Shown here one piece after another: positions 54,447 through 62,698 of a stretch of DNA of 64,000 nt (position 1 is the stretch's first letter; every line of letters begins with the position of its first letter). The stretch lies in assembly GCA_002292815.1 (NCBI GenBank), contig DBBX01000019.1:124001-188000 (forward strand), in the 5' to 3' direction. Source of the stretch: Thiotrichaceae bacterium UBA973 (lineage in GTDB: Bacteria > Pseudomonadota > Gammaproteobacteria > Eutrophobiales > Eutrophobiaceae). The translations under genes were made by a program, and so were the position numbers. The notes below the pieces were generated by a model. It ran no database searches and was not told the origin of the DNA. It saw nothing but the letters and a program-made list of their open reading frames with translations.

Positions 54447-55301
54447 ATGTTTAGTTCTGCATGGCCGGCACCGGCAAAATTAAATCTTTTTTTACATATA
54501 ACTGGTCGACGACCGGACGGCTACCATCTGTTACAAACCGTCTTTCAGTTTGTTGAGCTGGCCGATGAGATTAATTTTACTATTCTGGATTCCGATAAGG
54601 TTGAACGTAGTTCAAGTTTAGAGGATGTTGCCGCTGCAGATGATTTAGTTGTTAAAGCTGCTCATGCCTTGAAGGAAAAAACGGGCTGTAAGCTCGGTGT
54701 TGATATTAATGTAGATAAAAAAATCCCTACTGGCGGTGGTTTGGGCGGGGGTAGTTCCGATGCCGCAACAACGCTGGTTGCTTTAAATGAATTATGGCGC
54801 TGTGGGTTATCGACCAAGGAACTGGCTACGATTGGACTCTCGCTCGGGGCTGATGTGCCCGTATTCATTCATTCTCATGCGGCCTGGGCCGAAGGTGTTG
54901 GCGAGAATCTGACGCCAATTGAGCCCGAAGAAAGCGTTTATCTTGTCGTGCATCCGGGTTGTAGTGTCGCTACCGCGAAAGTATTTAGTGCAGATGATTT
55001 GACACGGAATACATCGACAATCACAATACGCGACTTCCTCGAGAGAGGGGGGATAAATGACTGTGAGTCTGTGGTGCGAAAACACTACAAAGAAGTGGCA
55101 AATGCGCTGGATTGGTTAGCAGAATTTGCACCGGCGAGATTAACAGGGACGGGCGCTTGTCTATTTGCCCCGTTCCCGGACTTTCATGCCGCGACTGCAG
55201 TGAAAGAACAATTGCCTGATAACTGGCAAGGTTATGTTGTAAAGGGGATGAATATATCTCCATTATTGGAACGATTGGCGACTGAACGATCCAGAGTGTA
55301 A
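54447..55301 (+). CDS. ispE: 4-diphosphocytidyl-2-C-methyl-D-erythritol kinase
   Basis: The 284-residue GHMP kinase has the ATP motif PTGGGLGGGSSDAATTL and PAKLNLFLHITGRRPDGYHLL. IspE phosphorylates CDP-ME in the MEP pathway for isoprenoids. Start ATG at 54447 is 4 bp after lolB. Confidence 0.95.
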   Translation: MFSSAWPAPAKLNLFLHITGRRPDGYHLLQTVFQFVELADEINFTILDSDKVERSSSLEDVAAADDLVVKAAHALKEKTGCKLGVDINVDKKIPTGGGLGGGSSDAATTLVALNELWRCGLSTKELATIGLSLGADVPVFIHSHAAWAEGVGENLTPIEPEESVYLVVHPGCSVATAKVFSADDLTRNTSTITIRDFLERGGINDCESVVRKHYKEVANALDWLAEFAPARLTGTGACLFAPFPDFHAATAVKEQLPDNWQGYVVKGMNISPLLERLATERSRV

Positions 55302-55339
55302 TTGCAGTTCATTCGTAAAAGATATTAGAAACGATTAAT

Positions 55340-55416
55340 TGGGGTATGGCCAAGTTGGTTAAGGCACATGGTTTTGATCCATGCATTCCGAGGTTCGAGT
55401 CCTCGTACCCCAGCCA
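55340..55416 (+). tRNA. tRNA-Gln (anticodon TTG)
   Basis: A 77-base cloverleaf with acceptor stem TGGGGTA/TACCCCA, discriminator G and encoded CCA. The anticodon loop shows TTG and the T-arm contains GGTTCGAGTCC. It is located between ispE and prs, as commonly found in gammaproteobacteria. Confidence 0.97.
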
Positions 55417-55447
55417 TATTTTTAAATAGTCTGGAGAACGAAAGTTC

Positions 55448-56401
55448 ATGTCCATCTCCAATATGATGTTGTTCAGTGGTAATGCAAACCCCAAGTTGGC
55501 GCTTGAGGCGGCAGAATACCTAAAGATGCCTTTAGGTAAGATTACGGTCGGTCAGTTCAGCGATGGCGAGGTCATGGTTGAAATCAATGAGAATGTTCGT
55601 GGTCGGGATTGTTATATTATGCAGCCCATCTGTGCACCAACGAATGATAATTTGATGGAATTACTGGTCATGGCCGATGCCTTACGTCGAGCTTCTGCTT
55701 CTCGGGTTACCGCTGTTATTCCTTACCTGGGCTATGCTCGCCAAGATCGTCGTTCACGCTCTTCAAGAGTGCCGATTACAGCAAAAGTGGTAGCAAATAT
55801 GATTTCTACCGCAGGTATTGACCGTGTTCTTACCGTCGACTTACATGCCGACCAAATACAGGGTTTTTTCGATATACCGTTAGACAATGTCTATGGATCG
55901 CCAGTGCTATTGGGAGATCTTTGGAAGCATAAATACCCTGATCTGATGGTGGTTTCCCCTGATGTGGGTGGTGTGGTGCGTGCTCGGGCCCTCGCAAAAC
56001 GTCTGGATGACACCGATTTGGCAATAATTGATAAAAGGCGTCCAAACCCGAACGAATCAGAGATTATGAATATAATCGGCGATGTGGATGGCCGTACATG
56101 CGTGATTATTGACGATTTGGTCGATACAGCTGGCACATTATGCAATGCAGCCGGGGCTTTGAAGGATTTTGGAGCGGTAAAAGTGGTCGCTTACTGTACT
56201 CATCCCGTGCTTTCCGGCAATGCAATTAAAAATATAGAGAATTCAAGACTTGATGAATTGGTAGTAACAGATACAATCCCGCTTCGCTCAGAGGCAGCTA
56301 CCTGTGATCGTATTCGACAACTCAGCGTTGCAGCAATGCTGGCTGAGAGTATGCGTCGTATTGCAGAAGGTGAATCCCTAAGCTCAATGTTTCTGGATTA
56401 G
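55448..56401 (+). CDS. prs: Ribose-phosphate pyrophosphokinase
   Basis: The 317-residue enzyme makes PRPP. It has GQFSDGEVMVEINENVRG at the start, the flexible loop with KRRPNPNESEIM and the PRPP motif VIIDDLVDTAGTLC. It is adjacent to tRNA-Gln and rplY in the usual order. Confidence 0.97.
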   Translation: MSISNMMLFSGNANPKLALEAAEYLKMPLGKITVGQFSDGEVMVEINENVRGRDCYIMQPICAPTNDNLMELLVMADALRRASASRVTAVIPYLGYARQDRRSRSSRVPITAKVVANMISTAGIDRVLTVDLHADQIQGFFDIPLDNVYGSPVLLGDLWKHKYPDLMVVSPDVGGVVRARALAKRLDDTDLAIIDKRRPNPNESEIMNIIGDVDGRTCVIIDDLVDTAGTLCNAAGALKDFGAVKVVAYCTHPVLSGNAIKNIENSRLDELVVTDTIPLRSEAATCDRIRQLSVAAMLAESMRRIAEGESLSSMFLD

Positions 56402-56418
56402 CCTGTTTTGCAAAAATT

Positions 56419-56469
56419 CTCCTGATTGGTCGCGTTCAGGAGGTAATCAATAACCCTTAAATATTAAGG
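56419..56469. promoter_or_regulatory. Two hairpins between prs and rplY
   Basis: CTCCTGA pairs with TCAGGAG (56419-56442) and CCTTAA with TTAAGG (56455-56469). The second includes the ribosome-site region (TAAGGAG) of rplY, so it might tune translation. No T-run follows the first, so it is a weak terminator at best. Confidence 0.4.
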
Positions 56470-56481
56470 AGTAGTAATAAA

Positions 56482-57162
56482 ATGAATGAATTCGAACTCG
56501 TCGCCGAAGCACGGACAGATGTAGGGAAAGGTGCGAGCCGCCGCCTACGCCGTGACGGCAAATTACCCGGTATTGTTTACGGTACCGGCAAAGAAGCCAG
56601 TATGATTACGCTGCAACATAATACTGTAATGCATAATCTTGAGCATGAAGCTTTTTATTCGCAAATCCTGTCTCTAAAGACTGGTAGCGAAACTGAAAGT
56701 GTCGTCTTGAAAGATCTACAACGTCATCCTTATAAGCGAACCTTGTTGCATATTGATTTGTTACGCGTAGATGCTAATGAAACCCTGACCATGCGTATCC
56801 CGTTACATTATATTAATGAAGAAAAATGTACTGGTGTTAAAAATGAAGGTGGTATTATTAGTCATCTCATGACGGATATTGATATCGTCTGTCTACCAAA
56901 AGACCTGCCCGAATATATCGAAGTCGATATGCTGGAAGTCGCGCTCAATGACACATTACATCTGTCTGATTTGAAATTACCTGAAGGCGTGGAAATTCAT
57001 GCACTTTTACATGGTGGTGATGATTCTCAACCGGTTGCCTCTGTGCATGCACCAAAAGTAGTTGCATCCGATGAAGCGGAAGATGCTGCTGCTGCTGCTG
57101 AAGAAGCTGCAGAAGGAGCAGAAGCAGCTCCAGAAGAAGGCGATAAAGACGGCGAAAGCTGA
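56482..57162 (+). CDS. rplY: 50S ribosomal protein L25 (CTC form)
   Basis: The 226-residue protein has the L25 5S-rRNA-binding domain (KGASRRLRRDGKLPGIVYG) and a second domain of the CTC/TL5 form, ending in an alanine/glutamate-rich tail (about the last 30 residues). The tail is low-complexity and likely disordered. Confidence 0.94.
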   Translation: MNEFELVAEARTDVGKGASRRLRRDGKLPGIVYGTGKEASMITLQHNTVMHNLEHEAFYSQILSLKTGSETESVVLKDLQRHPYKRTLLHIDLLRVDANETLTMRIPLHYINEEKCTGVKNEGGIISHLMTDIDIVCLPKDLPEYIEVDMLEVALNDTLHLSDLKLPEGVEIHALLHGGDDSQPVASVHAPKVVASDEAEDAAAAAEEAAEGAEAAPEEGDKDGES

Positions 57163-57168
57163 GCCTGA

Positions 57169-57774
57169 GTGGCGACACCTTTAAAACTAATTGTGGGCCT
57201 GGGAAATCCAGGCCCAGAATATTTAATGACTCGGCATAATGCCGGTTTCTGGTTTGTCGATGCCTTGGCAAACAAACTTTCCCTGAATTACTCTCCCGAT
57301 AAAAAATTTCAAGCTGAAGTGTGCCGTTACCAAAGTGGTTCGACAGATTGTTGGCTTTGTAAACCACAGACCTATATGAATGACAGTGGTGCAGCTGTAC
57401 AAGCACTAATGAGTTATTACAAGCTATCAATTGATCAAGTTATGGTGGTTCATGATGAGATTGATTTGATGCCCGGAACGACAAGATTGAAAAAAAACGG
57501 TGGTCACGGTGGACATAATGGTTTGCGCGATATTATTCAACGTACCGGGAGTAGTGAATTTTTACGACTAAGGATTGGTGTTGGTCATCCTGGCAGTAAA
57601 GATAAGGTTGTTCCTTATGTTCTAGGTCGCGCGAGCGCGGATGAGGAAAACCAAATAATAGACTCTTTTTCATTAGCGATTGAAAAAAGTGAACAATTCT
57701 TTGAGGACAATCTTAATAAATTGATGACAGATCTGAATAAGAAGAAAAAGCCTGAACCCGATTCATCATCCTAA
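57169..57774 (+). CDS. pth: Peptidyl-tRNA hydrolase
   Basis: The 201-residue protein has GLGNPGPEYLMTRHNAGFWFVD with the catalytic histidine and VVHDEIDL with the catalytic aspartate. It releases peptides from stalled peptidyl-tRNA. The start is GTG at 57169, 6 bp after rplY. Confidence 0.95.
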   Translation: MATPLKLIVGLGNPGPEYLMTRHNAGFWFVDALANKLSLNYSPDKKFQAEVCRYQSGSTDCWLCKPQTYMNDSGAAVQALMSYYKLSIDQVMVVHDEIDLMPGTTRLKKNGGHGGHNGLRDIIQRTGSSEFLRLRIGVGHPGSKDKVVPYVLGRASADEENQIIDSFSLAIEKSEQFFEDNLNKLMTDLNKKKKPEPDSSS

Positions 57775-57792
57775 AATTACGGAATACAAGCT

Positions 57793-58884
57793 ATGGGATT
57801 TAAATGTGGCATCGTTGGTTTACCGAATGTAGGTAAATCAACACTATTTAATGCTTTAACCAATTCAGCGATTGATGCAGAGAACTATCCTTTCTGTACT
57901 ATCGACCCACACGTTGGTGTTGTTGCCATGCCTGATGCGCGGCTAGAGCAATTGGCTGATATTGTTAAGCCACAAAAAGTTGTGCCAACGACGATGGAGT
58001 TTGTTGATATTGCTGGCTTAGTTGAGGGTGCGTCTAAAGGCGAAGGCTTGGGAAATAAATTTCTCGCTAACATTCGTGAAACTCATGCCATTGCTCAGGT
58101 GGTACGTTGTTTTAACGACGATAATATTGTACATGTCGCAGGTAAGGTTGATCCAATATCAGATATTGAGGTCATTAATACGGAACTGTGTCTGGCTGAT
58201 CAGGAATCTGTAAGTAAAGCTTTGCAAAAGGCAACAAAGTTAGGACGAAGCGGCGATAAAACAGCCAAGCAAGAACAAGATCTACTTGAAACATTGAATG
58301 CGCATCTTGACCAAGGTTTGCCCGTACGTTCAATGGCATTATCTGAAGATAATTTAGAAGCAATTAAACACTTACAATTGCTTACGCAAAAACCAACTTT
58401 GTATATTGCCAATGTTGAAGAAGATGGCATGGATTCAAATCCGTGGTTAGAAAAGTTACAAGCCCTTGCTGATACAGAAGACGCGCAATTGATTGCTGTG
58501 TGTGCTGCTATTGAGGCCGAAGTTTCTCAATTAGAAGATGACGAAAAACAGGAATTTCTGGAAGCATTGGGAATGGAAGAGCCGGGACTCAACCGTATTA
58601 TTCGTGCTGGTTATAAATTACTTAGTTTACATACGTATTTTACGGCGGGGCCGAAAGAAGTACGAGCATGGACTATACCTATTGGTGCGACTGCACCAAA
58701 GGCCGCTGCTGTGATACATACTGATTTTGAACGCGGTTTTATTCGTGCCGAAATAAGTGCCTTTGATGATTATATCGAATTTAAGGGTGAGCAAGGCGCC
58801 AAGGATGCAGGCAAATGGCGTTCAGAGGGTAAAGAATATATTGTTAAAGATGGAGACATTATCTTATTCAGGTTTAACGTGTGA
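57793..58884 (+). CDS. ychF: Redox-regulated ATPase YchF (Obg-like)
   Basis: The 363-residue protein has G1 GLPNVGKSTLFNAL, the variant G4 NVEE that gives ATP specificity, and a C-terminal TGS domain. It interacts with ribosomes and negatively affects oxidative-stress response. It follows pth in the usual order. Confidence 0.96.
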   Translation: MGFKCGIVGLPNVGKSTLFNALTNSAIDAENYPFCTIDPHVGVVAMPDARLEQLADIVKPQKVVPTTMEFVDIAGLVEGASKGEGLGNKFLANIRETHAIAQVVRCFNDDNIVHVAGKVDPISDIEVINTELCLADQESVSKALQKATKLGRSGDKTAKQEQDLLETLNAHLDQGLPVRSMALSEDNLEAIKHLQLLTQKPTLYIANVEEDGMDSNPWLEKLQALADTEDAQLIAVCAAIEAEVSQLEDDEKQEFLEALGMEEPGLNRIIRAGYKLLSLHTYFTAGPKEVRAWTIPIGATAPKAAAVIHTDFERGFIRAEISAFDDYIEFKGEQGAKDAGKWRSEGKEYIVKDGDIILFRFNV

Positions 58885-58886
58885 GG

Positions 58887-58903
58887 AATAACGGTCCGTT
58901 ATT
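58887..58903. terminator. Short palindrome after ychF
   Basis: AATAACGG and CCGTTATT flank a single T, 3 bp after the ychF stop. It resembles a weak terminator but has no T-run. Confidence 0.4.
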
Positions 58904-59002
58904 ATGGGTTCGTTAGACAATCGGTAGCAAATTATAGCTACGGCATGAGACTCCAAATCATGAAAAGATAGTAATCAATTATTTGCTTCAGCCTACAATA
59001 CA

Positions 59003-59170
59003 ATGGATAAACAAACTTCATTAAAACTTCCAAACAAACCAGACAAGCCGAATCCATCTGAATGTTGTGATAGTGGATGTGAAAATTGTGTATTTGTTTA
59101 TTACGAAAAGGCAGTTAAACGTTGGCAAGCTGAGGTTGAGAAAATAAAAAAACAGCAGCGCTTTAGATAA
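59003..59170 (+). CDS. Oxidoreductase-like small cysteine-rich protein
   Basis: A 55-codon gene encodes KPDKPNPSECCDSGCENCVF near its centre, then VYYEKAVKRW. The CC-x-S-G-C-x-x-C pattern followed by a tyrosine/lysine helix matches the short oxidoreductase-like domain (Pfam Oxidored-like). Its function is not established; the cysteines may bind metal or be redox-active. The gene lies between the ychF and SMP-30-like genes. Confidence 0.78.
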   Translation: MDKQTSLKLPNKPDKPNPSECCDSGCENCVFVYYEKAVKRWQAEVEKIKKQQRFR

Positions 59171-59212
59171 AGTTTGTTTCCCAGGCTTTGTTATTCGAAG
59201 TATTTAAAATTT

Positions 59213-59244
59213 TATCAACGCCACCAAATTTGGTGGCGTTGATA
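59213..59244. terminator. Perfect 32-bp palindrome, bidirectional terminator
   Basis: TATCAACGCCACCAAA is followed by its exact complement. It lies between the convergent small cysteine-rich gene and the SMP-30-like gene, with a T-rich run on the minus side, so it probably ends transcription mainly for the minus-strand gene. Confidence 0.8.
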
Positions 59245-59253
59245 GCTACTCGT

Positions 59254-60141
59254 TTAACGCTTTACTTTATAGGCATACATAATGTTGTCATTCATCATCG
59301 GAATAAACATCAAGTCTTTTTCGATAATAAACTCATGATCAGCACTGCCTTGTTTGAGTGAAAGTATTTCTTTTGCTTCACCAGTACTTGAGATATGGAA
59401 CAGTTTGCCGTTCATCCAATCGGTGACATAGAAGCCGCCATCTTTATCGACTTCAACCCCGTCCAGATTGCCGACAGGAGATCCGTCACCAATTGAGGTA
59501 ATTGTTTTGTCCTGAATAGAAATACTTTTTAGGTGGCCAGGAACAGCTGTTGCAAAACCATCTGTCATAACACCCCAGGCTCCGAGGATGAGATTATCGC
59601 CAACTACATCTAAACCATTAGGCGCTTCCAGATCAGCAGATTCTATCCAGATGCTAAGAGTGCCTCCTGATAATAAATAAATACGATTGGCTAACATATC
59701 GGACATATAAATATCACCGTTTGGTGCAGCAGCGAGGTCATTAGTGAATTTAGGATCTTCCACCTTATATCTATCAGTGATGCGGCCATGGTTAACATCT
59801 ATAGCAACGAGTGCATCAATGTCGGCGGTGTATAGCGTACGTCCAGAAAGTGCCAGACCTTTTGGACCGTCCAAACCAGTAACCCATTTTTCATTGATAA
59901 TTCTGCCGTCCATAGAAACGATGGAAATATAACCATTGCCATCTTTATCAAGAGGGCCACCATTAACATTGGAAACATAGAGATGATTGAGTATAGGGTC
60001 ATAGACAACTGACTCTGGGTTGGCTAAACCACTTACTTCCCACATCAGCTCAAGCTCATGTCCATCAGCAAACGCAATATTGTTAAATGAGAATGACAAA
60101 GTAAAAAGTATAAGTAATTTTTTAAAACTGCGAGTAATCAT
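59254..60141 (-). CDS. Exported SMP-30/gluconolactonase-like beta-propeller protein
   Basis: With the ATG at 60139-60141 the protein has a signal peptide ending FADG and a GGAGAG ribosome site; an upstream in-frame start would add ten non-signal residues. The mature part of about 270 residues has repeated strands with N-G and D motifs of SMP-30/LRE propellers (VSNVNGGPLDKDGNGYI, GDIYMSDMLANRIY, GVEVDKDGGFYVTDWMNGK). These often bind calcium and hydrolyse sugar lactones, but the substrate is unknown here. It is periplasmic and monocistronic. Confidence 0.85.
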   Translation of the reverse strand: MITRSFKKLLILFTLSFSFNNIAFADGHELELMWEVSGLANPESVVYDPILNHLYVSNVNGGPLDKDGNGYISIVSMDGRIINEKWVTGLDGPKGLALSGRTLYTADIDALVAIDVNHGRITDRYKVEDPKFTNDLAAAPNGDIYMSDMLANRIYLLSGGTLSIWIESADLEAPNGLDVVGDNLILGAWGVMTDGFATAVPGHLKSISIQDKTITSIGDGSPVGNLDGVEVDKDGGFYVTDWMNGKLFHISSTGEAKEILSLKQGSADHEFIIEKDLMFIPMMNDNIMYAYKVKR

Positions 60142-60255
60142 TTCTGTGTGCTCTCCATATAAAAGTGACATGTTTGTGTGTAATAAAATTTGTAGATTTA
60201 ATACTACTGGCTATTAATTTAATTCAAAGCCTTTTGATAATGTTAGTGCGTATCT

Positions 60256-61062
60256 TTATGTAGAAAAAAATAGTTTTTTGAGTTCCTCCCCAGGTTTCTC
60301 TGCTTTCATAAATGCCTCGCCAACAAGAAAGGCATTAACATTGTTCTTGCGCATTAAGCTAACATCTTCCTGTGTGTGAATTCCACTTTCTGTAACGACG
60401 GTACGATCATGAAAAACATCGGTTAAGAGCCCCAAAGTTGTATCAAGATCCGTTTCGAAGGTATGTAAGTTTCGGTTATTAATACCTATGAGAGGTGTGC
60501 GTAACATCATGCCGCGTTCAAGCTCTACACGGTCGTGTACTTCAACCAGAACATCCAGGCCGACCTCATTAGCCGTACCGACAAGATCTTGCATCTGCAT
60601 ATCTGATAAGGCAGAAACAATAATCAGGATAGCATCAGCACCAATAACCCTTGCTTCATATACCTGATAAGGGTCAATCATAAAATCTTTACGTATGATC
60701 GGTAATTCACAAGCGGCATGGGCTTGTTTTAAATAATCATCCGATCCTTGAAAGTATTGAATATCGGTTAATACCGATAAACAGCTGGCACCTGCATTAG
60801 CAAAACTTTTGGCAATGGCATCAGGATGAAAATCTTCACGGATAATGCCGCGACTGGGAGAGGCTTTTTTAATTTCAGCAATAATGCCTGGCTTCCCTTC
60901 GGCAATGGTTCTAAGTAAATTATTAGTGAAACCACGCGTAGCTTCGCAATCTGCCCCACGATGTTTCAACTCTTGTAATGAGGCCGTTCTTTTAACGTGT
61001 TCTACATACTCAGCTTTATAATTGAGTATGTCTTTTAAGATGTCAGGTGTATCAGCTTGCAT
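60256..61062 (-). CDS. trpC: Indole-3-glycerol-phosphate synthase
   Basis: The 268-residue TIM-barrel protein has the conserved IAEIKKASPSRGIIRED with catalytic lysine, LPIIRKDFMIDPYQ and VTESGI near the end. It closes the indole ring in tryptophan synthesis. It ends the trpEGDC run; trpF, B and A are not in the window. Confidence 0.96.
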   Translation of the reverse strand: MQADTPDILKDILNYKAEYVEHVKRTASLQELKHRGADCEATRGFTNNLLRTIAEGKPGIIAEIKKASPSRGIIREDFHPDAIAKSFANAGASCLSVLTDIQYFQGSDDYLKQAHAACELPIIRKDFMIDPYQVYEARVIGADAILIIVSALSDMQMQDLVGTANEVGLDVLVEVHDRVELERGMMLRTPLIGINNRNLHTFETDLDTTLGLLTDVFHDRTVVTESGIHTQEDVSLMRKNNVNAFLVGEAFMKAEKPGEELKKLFFST

Positions 61063-61067
61063 AATAT

Positions 61068-62090
61068 TTATTTTTTAAACGATTGGCTGTGTTGAATAAG
61101 TTGTTCGAGTTTTTGTTTTGCAGCACCAGAGGCTATTGTCGATAATGCCTTTGACACGCCATCTTGTATTGAATCGGCAAGGCCTGCTGCGTAAATAGCT
61201 GCACCAGCATTAAGGCAAACGATATCTTTTGCTGCCCCATCGTTATTATCAAGTACTGATTGCATTTTACTTAAACTATCATCAACACCATTGACTGCTA
61301 ATGCTGAGATGTTTTGTTTATTCATACCGAAATCTTCCGGACTAATCTCGTAGTTTTCAATTTTACTGTCTTTTAATTCTGCAATATATGTTTTAGCTGA
61401 AATACTGATTTCATCAAGGCCATCTTCTGCGTGAACAACCAGCACATGTTCACTACCGAGTTGATTCAAAGTTTCAGCAAGTGGGTTGAGCCAATCATTA
61501 CTAAACACACCAATTACCTGATTAGGCGCAGCGGCGGGATTAGTAAGCGGCCCGAGCACATTGAATAGAGTTCGAATGCCCAACTCACGACGCGGCCCAA
61601 TGGCATGTTTCATAGCACTGTGATGCATCGGGGCAAACATAAAGCCAATCCCTACATGTTCAATACAGCTTACAACCTGAGCGGCATTTAATTCCAGATT
61701 TACGCCTGCAGCTTCAAGTACATCGGCACTACCGGACTTACTGGAAACAGAACGATTGCCATGTTTGGCAACCTTGGCACCACTAGCAGCAACGACAAAA
61801 GCAGATGTCGTTGAGATATTAAAAGTATTAGCGCCATCACCGCCGGTACCACAGGTATCAACCAGGTTTGTTTTATCAACATTCACTTTTTCAGCAAGCT
61901 CGCGCATAACTTCAGCCGCGGCGGTAATCTCATCAACACTTTCACCTTTTAAACGCAGCGCAACCAGCAAACCACCAATTTGTGCTGACGTAGCTTCACC
62001 TTGCATAATAGTTTGCATGACGGAATGCATGTCAGCCCGGTTTAAATCTTTACCGGCAATGACATTATTGAGTGCTGTTTGAATATCCAT
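61068..62090 (-). CDS. trpD: Anthranilate phosphoribosyltransferase
   Basis: The 340-residue protein has the PRPP-binding glycine motif DTCGTGGDGANTFNIST and VAKHGNRSVSSKSGSADVLEA. It transfers phosphoribose to anthranilate. It is 5 bp upstream of trpC. Confidence 0.97.
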   Translation of the reverse strand: MDIQTALNNVIAGKDLNRADMHSVMQTIMQGEATSAQIGGLLVALRLKGESVDEITAAAEVMRELAEKVNVDKTNLVDTCGTGGDGANTFNISTTSAFVVAASGAKVAKHGNRSVSSKSGSADVLEAAGVNLELNAAQVVSCIEHVGIGFMFAPMHHSAMKHAIGPRRELGIRTLFNVLGPLTNPAAAPNQVIGVFSNDWLNPLAETLNQLGSEHVLVVHAEDGLDEISISAKTYIAELKDSKIENYEISPEDFGMNKQNISALAVNGVDDSLSKMQSVLDNNDGAAKDIVCLNAGAAIYAAGLADSIQDGVSKALSTIASGAAKQKLEQLIQHSQSFKK

Positions 62091-62104
62091 TACTAAAACT
62101 ATAA

Positions 62105-62686
62105 CTAAGAAATATTAAGGAAGTTTGACAATAACTCATGACCATATGAGGTAAGGATTGACTCCGGGTGAAATTGCACGCCCGATATAGCAAGCTCTTT
62201 ATGTCGAAGCCCCATGATTTCATCCATCGCACCATCCTTGTTTTGTGTCCACGCAGTGATTTCAAAACAATCGGGCAGGGAATCTTTTTCAATAACTAGA
62301 GAATGGTAACGTGTAGCCGTAAAGGGGTTTTCAAAACCTTTAAACACATCGGTATTGTTGTGATATATATCAGACGTTTTGCCATGCATAATATCATGTG
62401 CATGGATGACCTTCCCACCAAAGGCTTGGCCAATACTTTGGTGGCCAAGACAAACACCTAGCAAGGGAATCTGGCCCTTGAAATGATTAATAACATCAAT
62501 GGATATGCCGGCTTCATTCGGTGTACATGGACCCGGTGAAATAACAATATGTTCAGGTGCCAGTTTCTCTATTTCGGCTATTGATATTTTATCATTACGA
62601 TAGACCTGCACGTCTTGCCCCAGCTCACCAAAATACTGAACCAGGTTATAGGTGAAGGAATCATAATTGTCGATCATTAATAGCAT
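62105..62686 (-). CDS. trpG: Anthranilate synthase component II (glutamine amidotransferase)
   Basis: The 193-residue GATase has the catalytic Cys in LLGVCLGHQSIGQAF, the oxyanion motif SPGPCTPNEAG and the His/Glu pair in GVQFHPESI. It provides ammonia to TrpE. It could serve folate synthesis too, as PabA, in some gammaproteobacteria. Confidence 0.95.
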   Translation of the reverse strand: MLLMIDNYDSFTYNLVQYFGELGQDVQVYRNDKISIAEIEKLAPEHIVISPGPCTPNEAGISIDVINHFKGQIPLLGVCLGHQSIGQAFGGKVIHAHDIMHGKTSDIYHNNTDVFKGFENPFTATRYHSLVIEKDSLPDCFEITAWTQNKDGAMDEIMGLRHKELAISGVQFHPESILTSYGHELLSNFLNIS

Positions 62687-62698
62687 GGTCTTACCTTA

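Noticed and set aside
58904..58990. tRNA-Trp-like segment (anticodon loop CTCCAAA and a D-arm-like part)
   Set aside because: There is no acceptor pairing or T-arm (no GTTCRA motif), and the stems form two separate hairpins, so it is not a tRNA.
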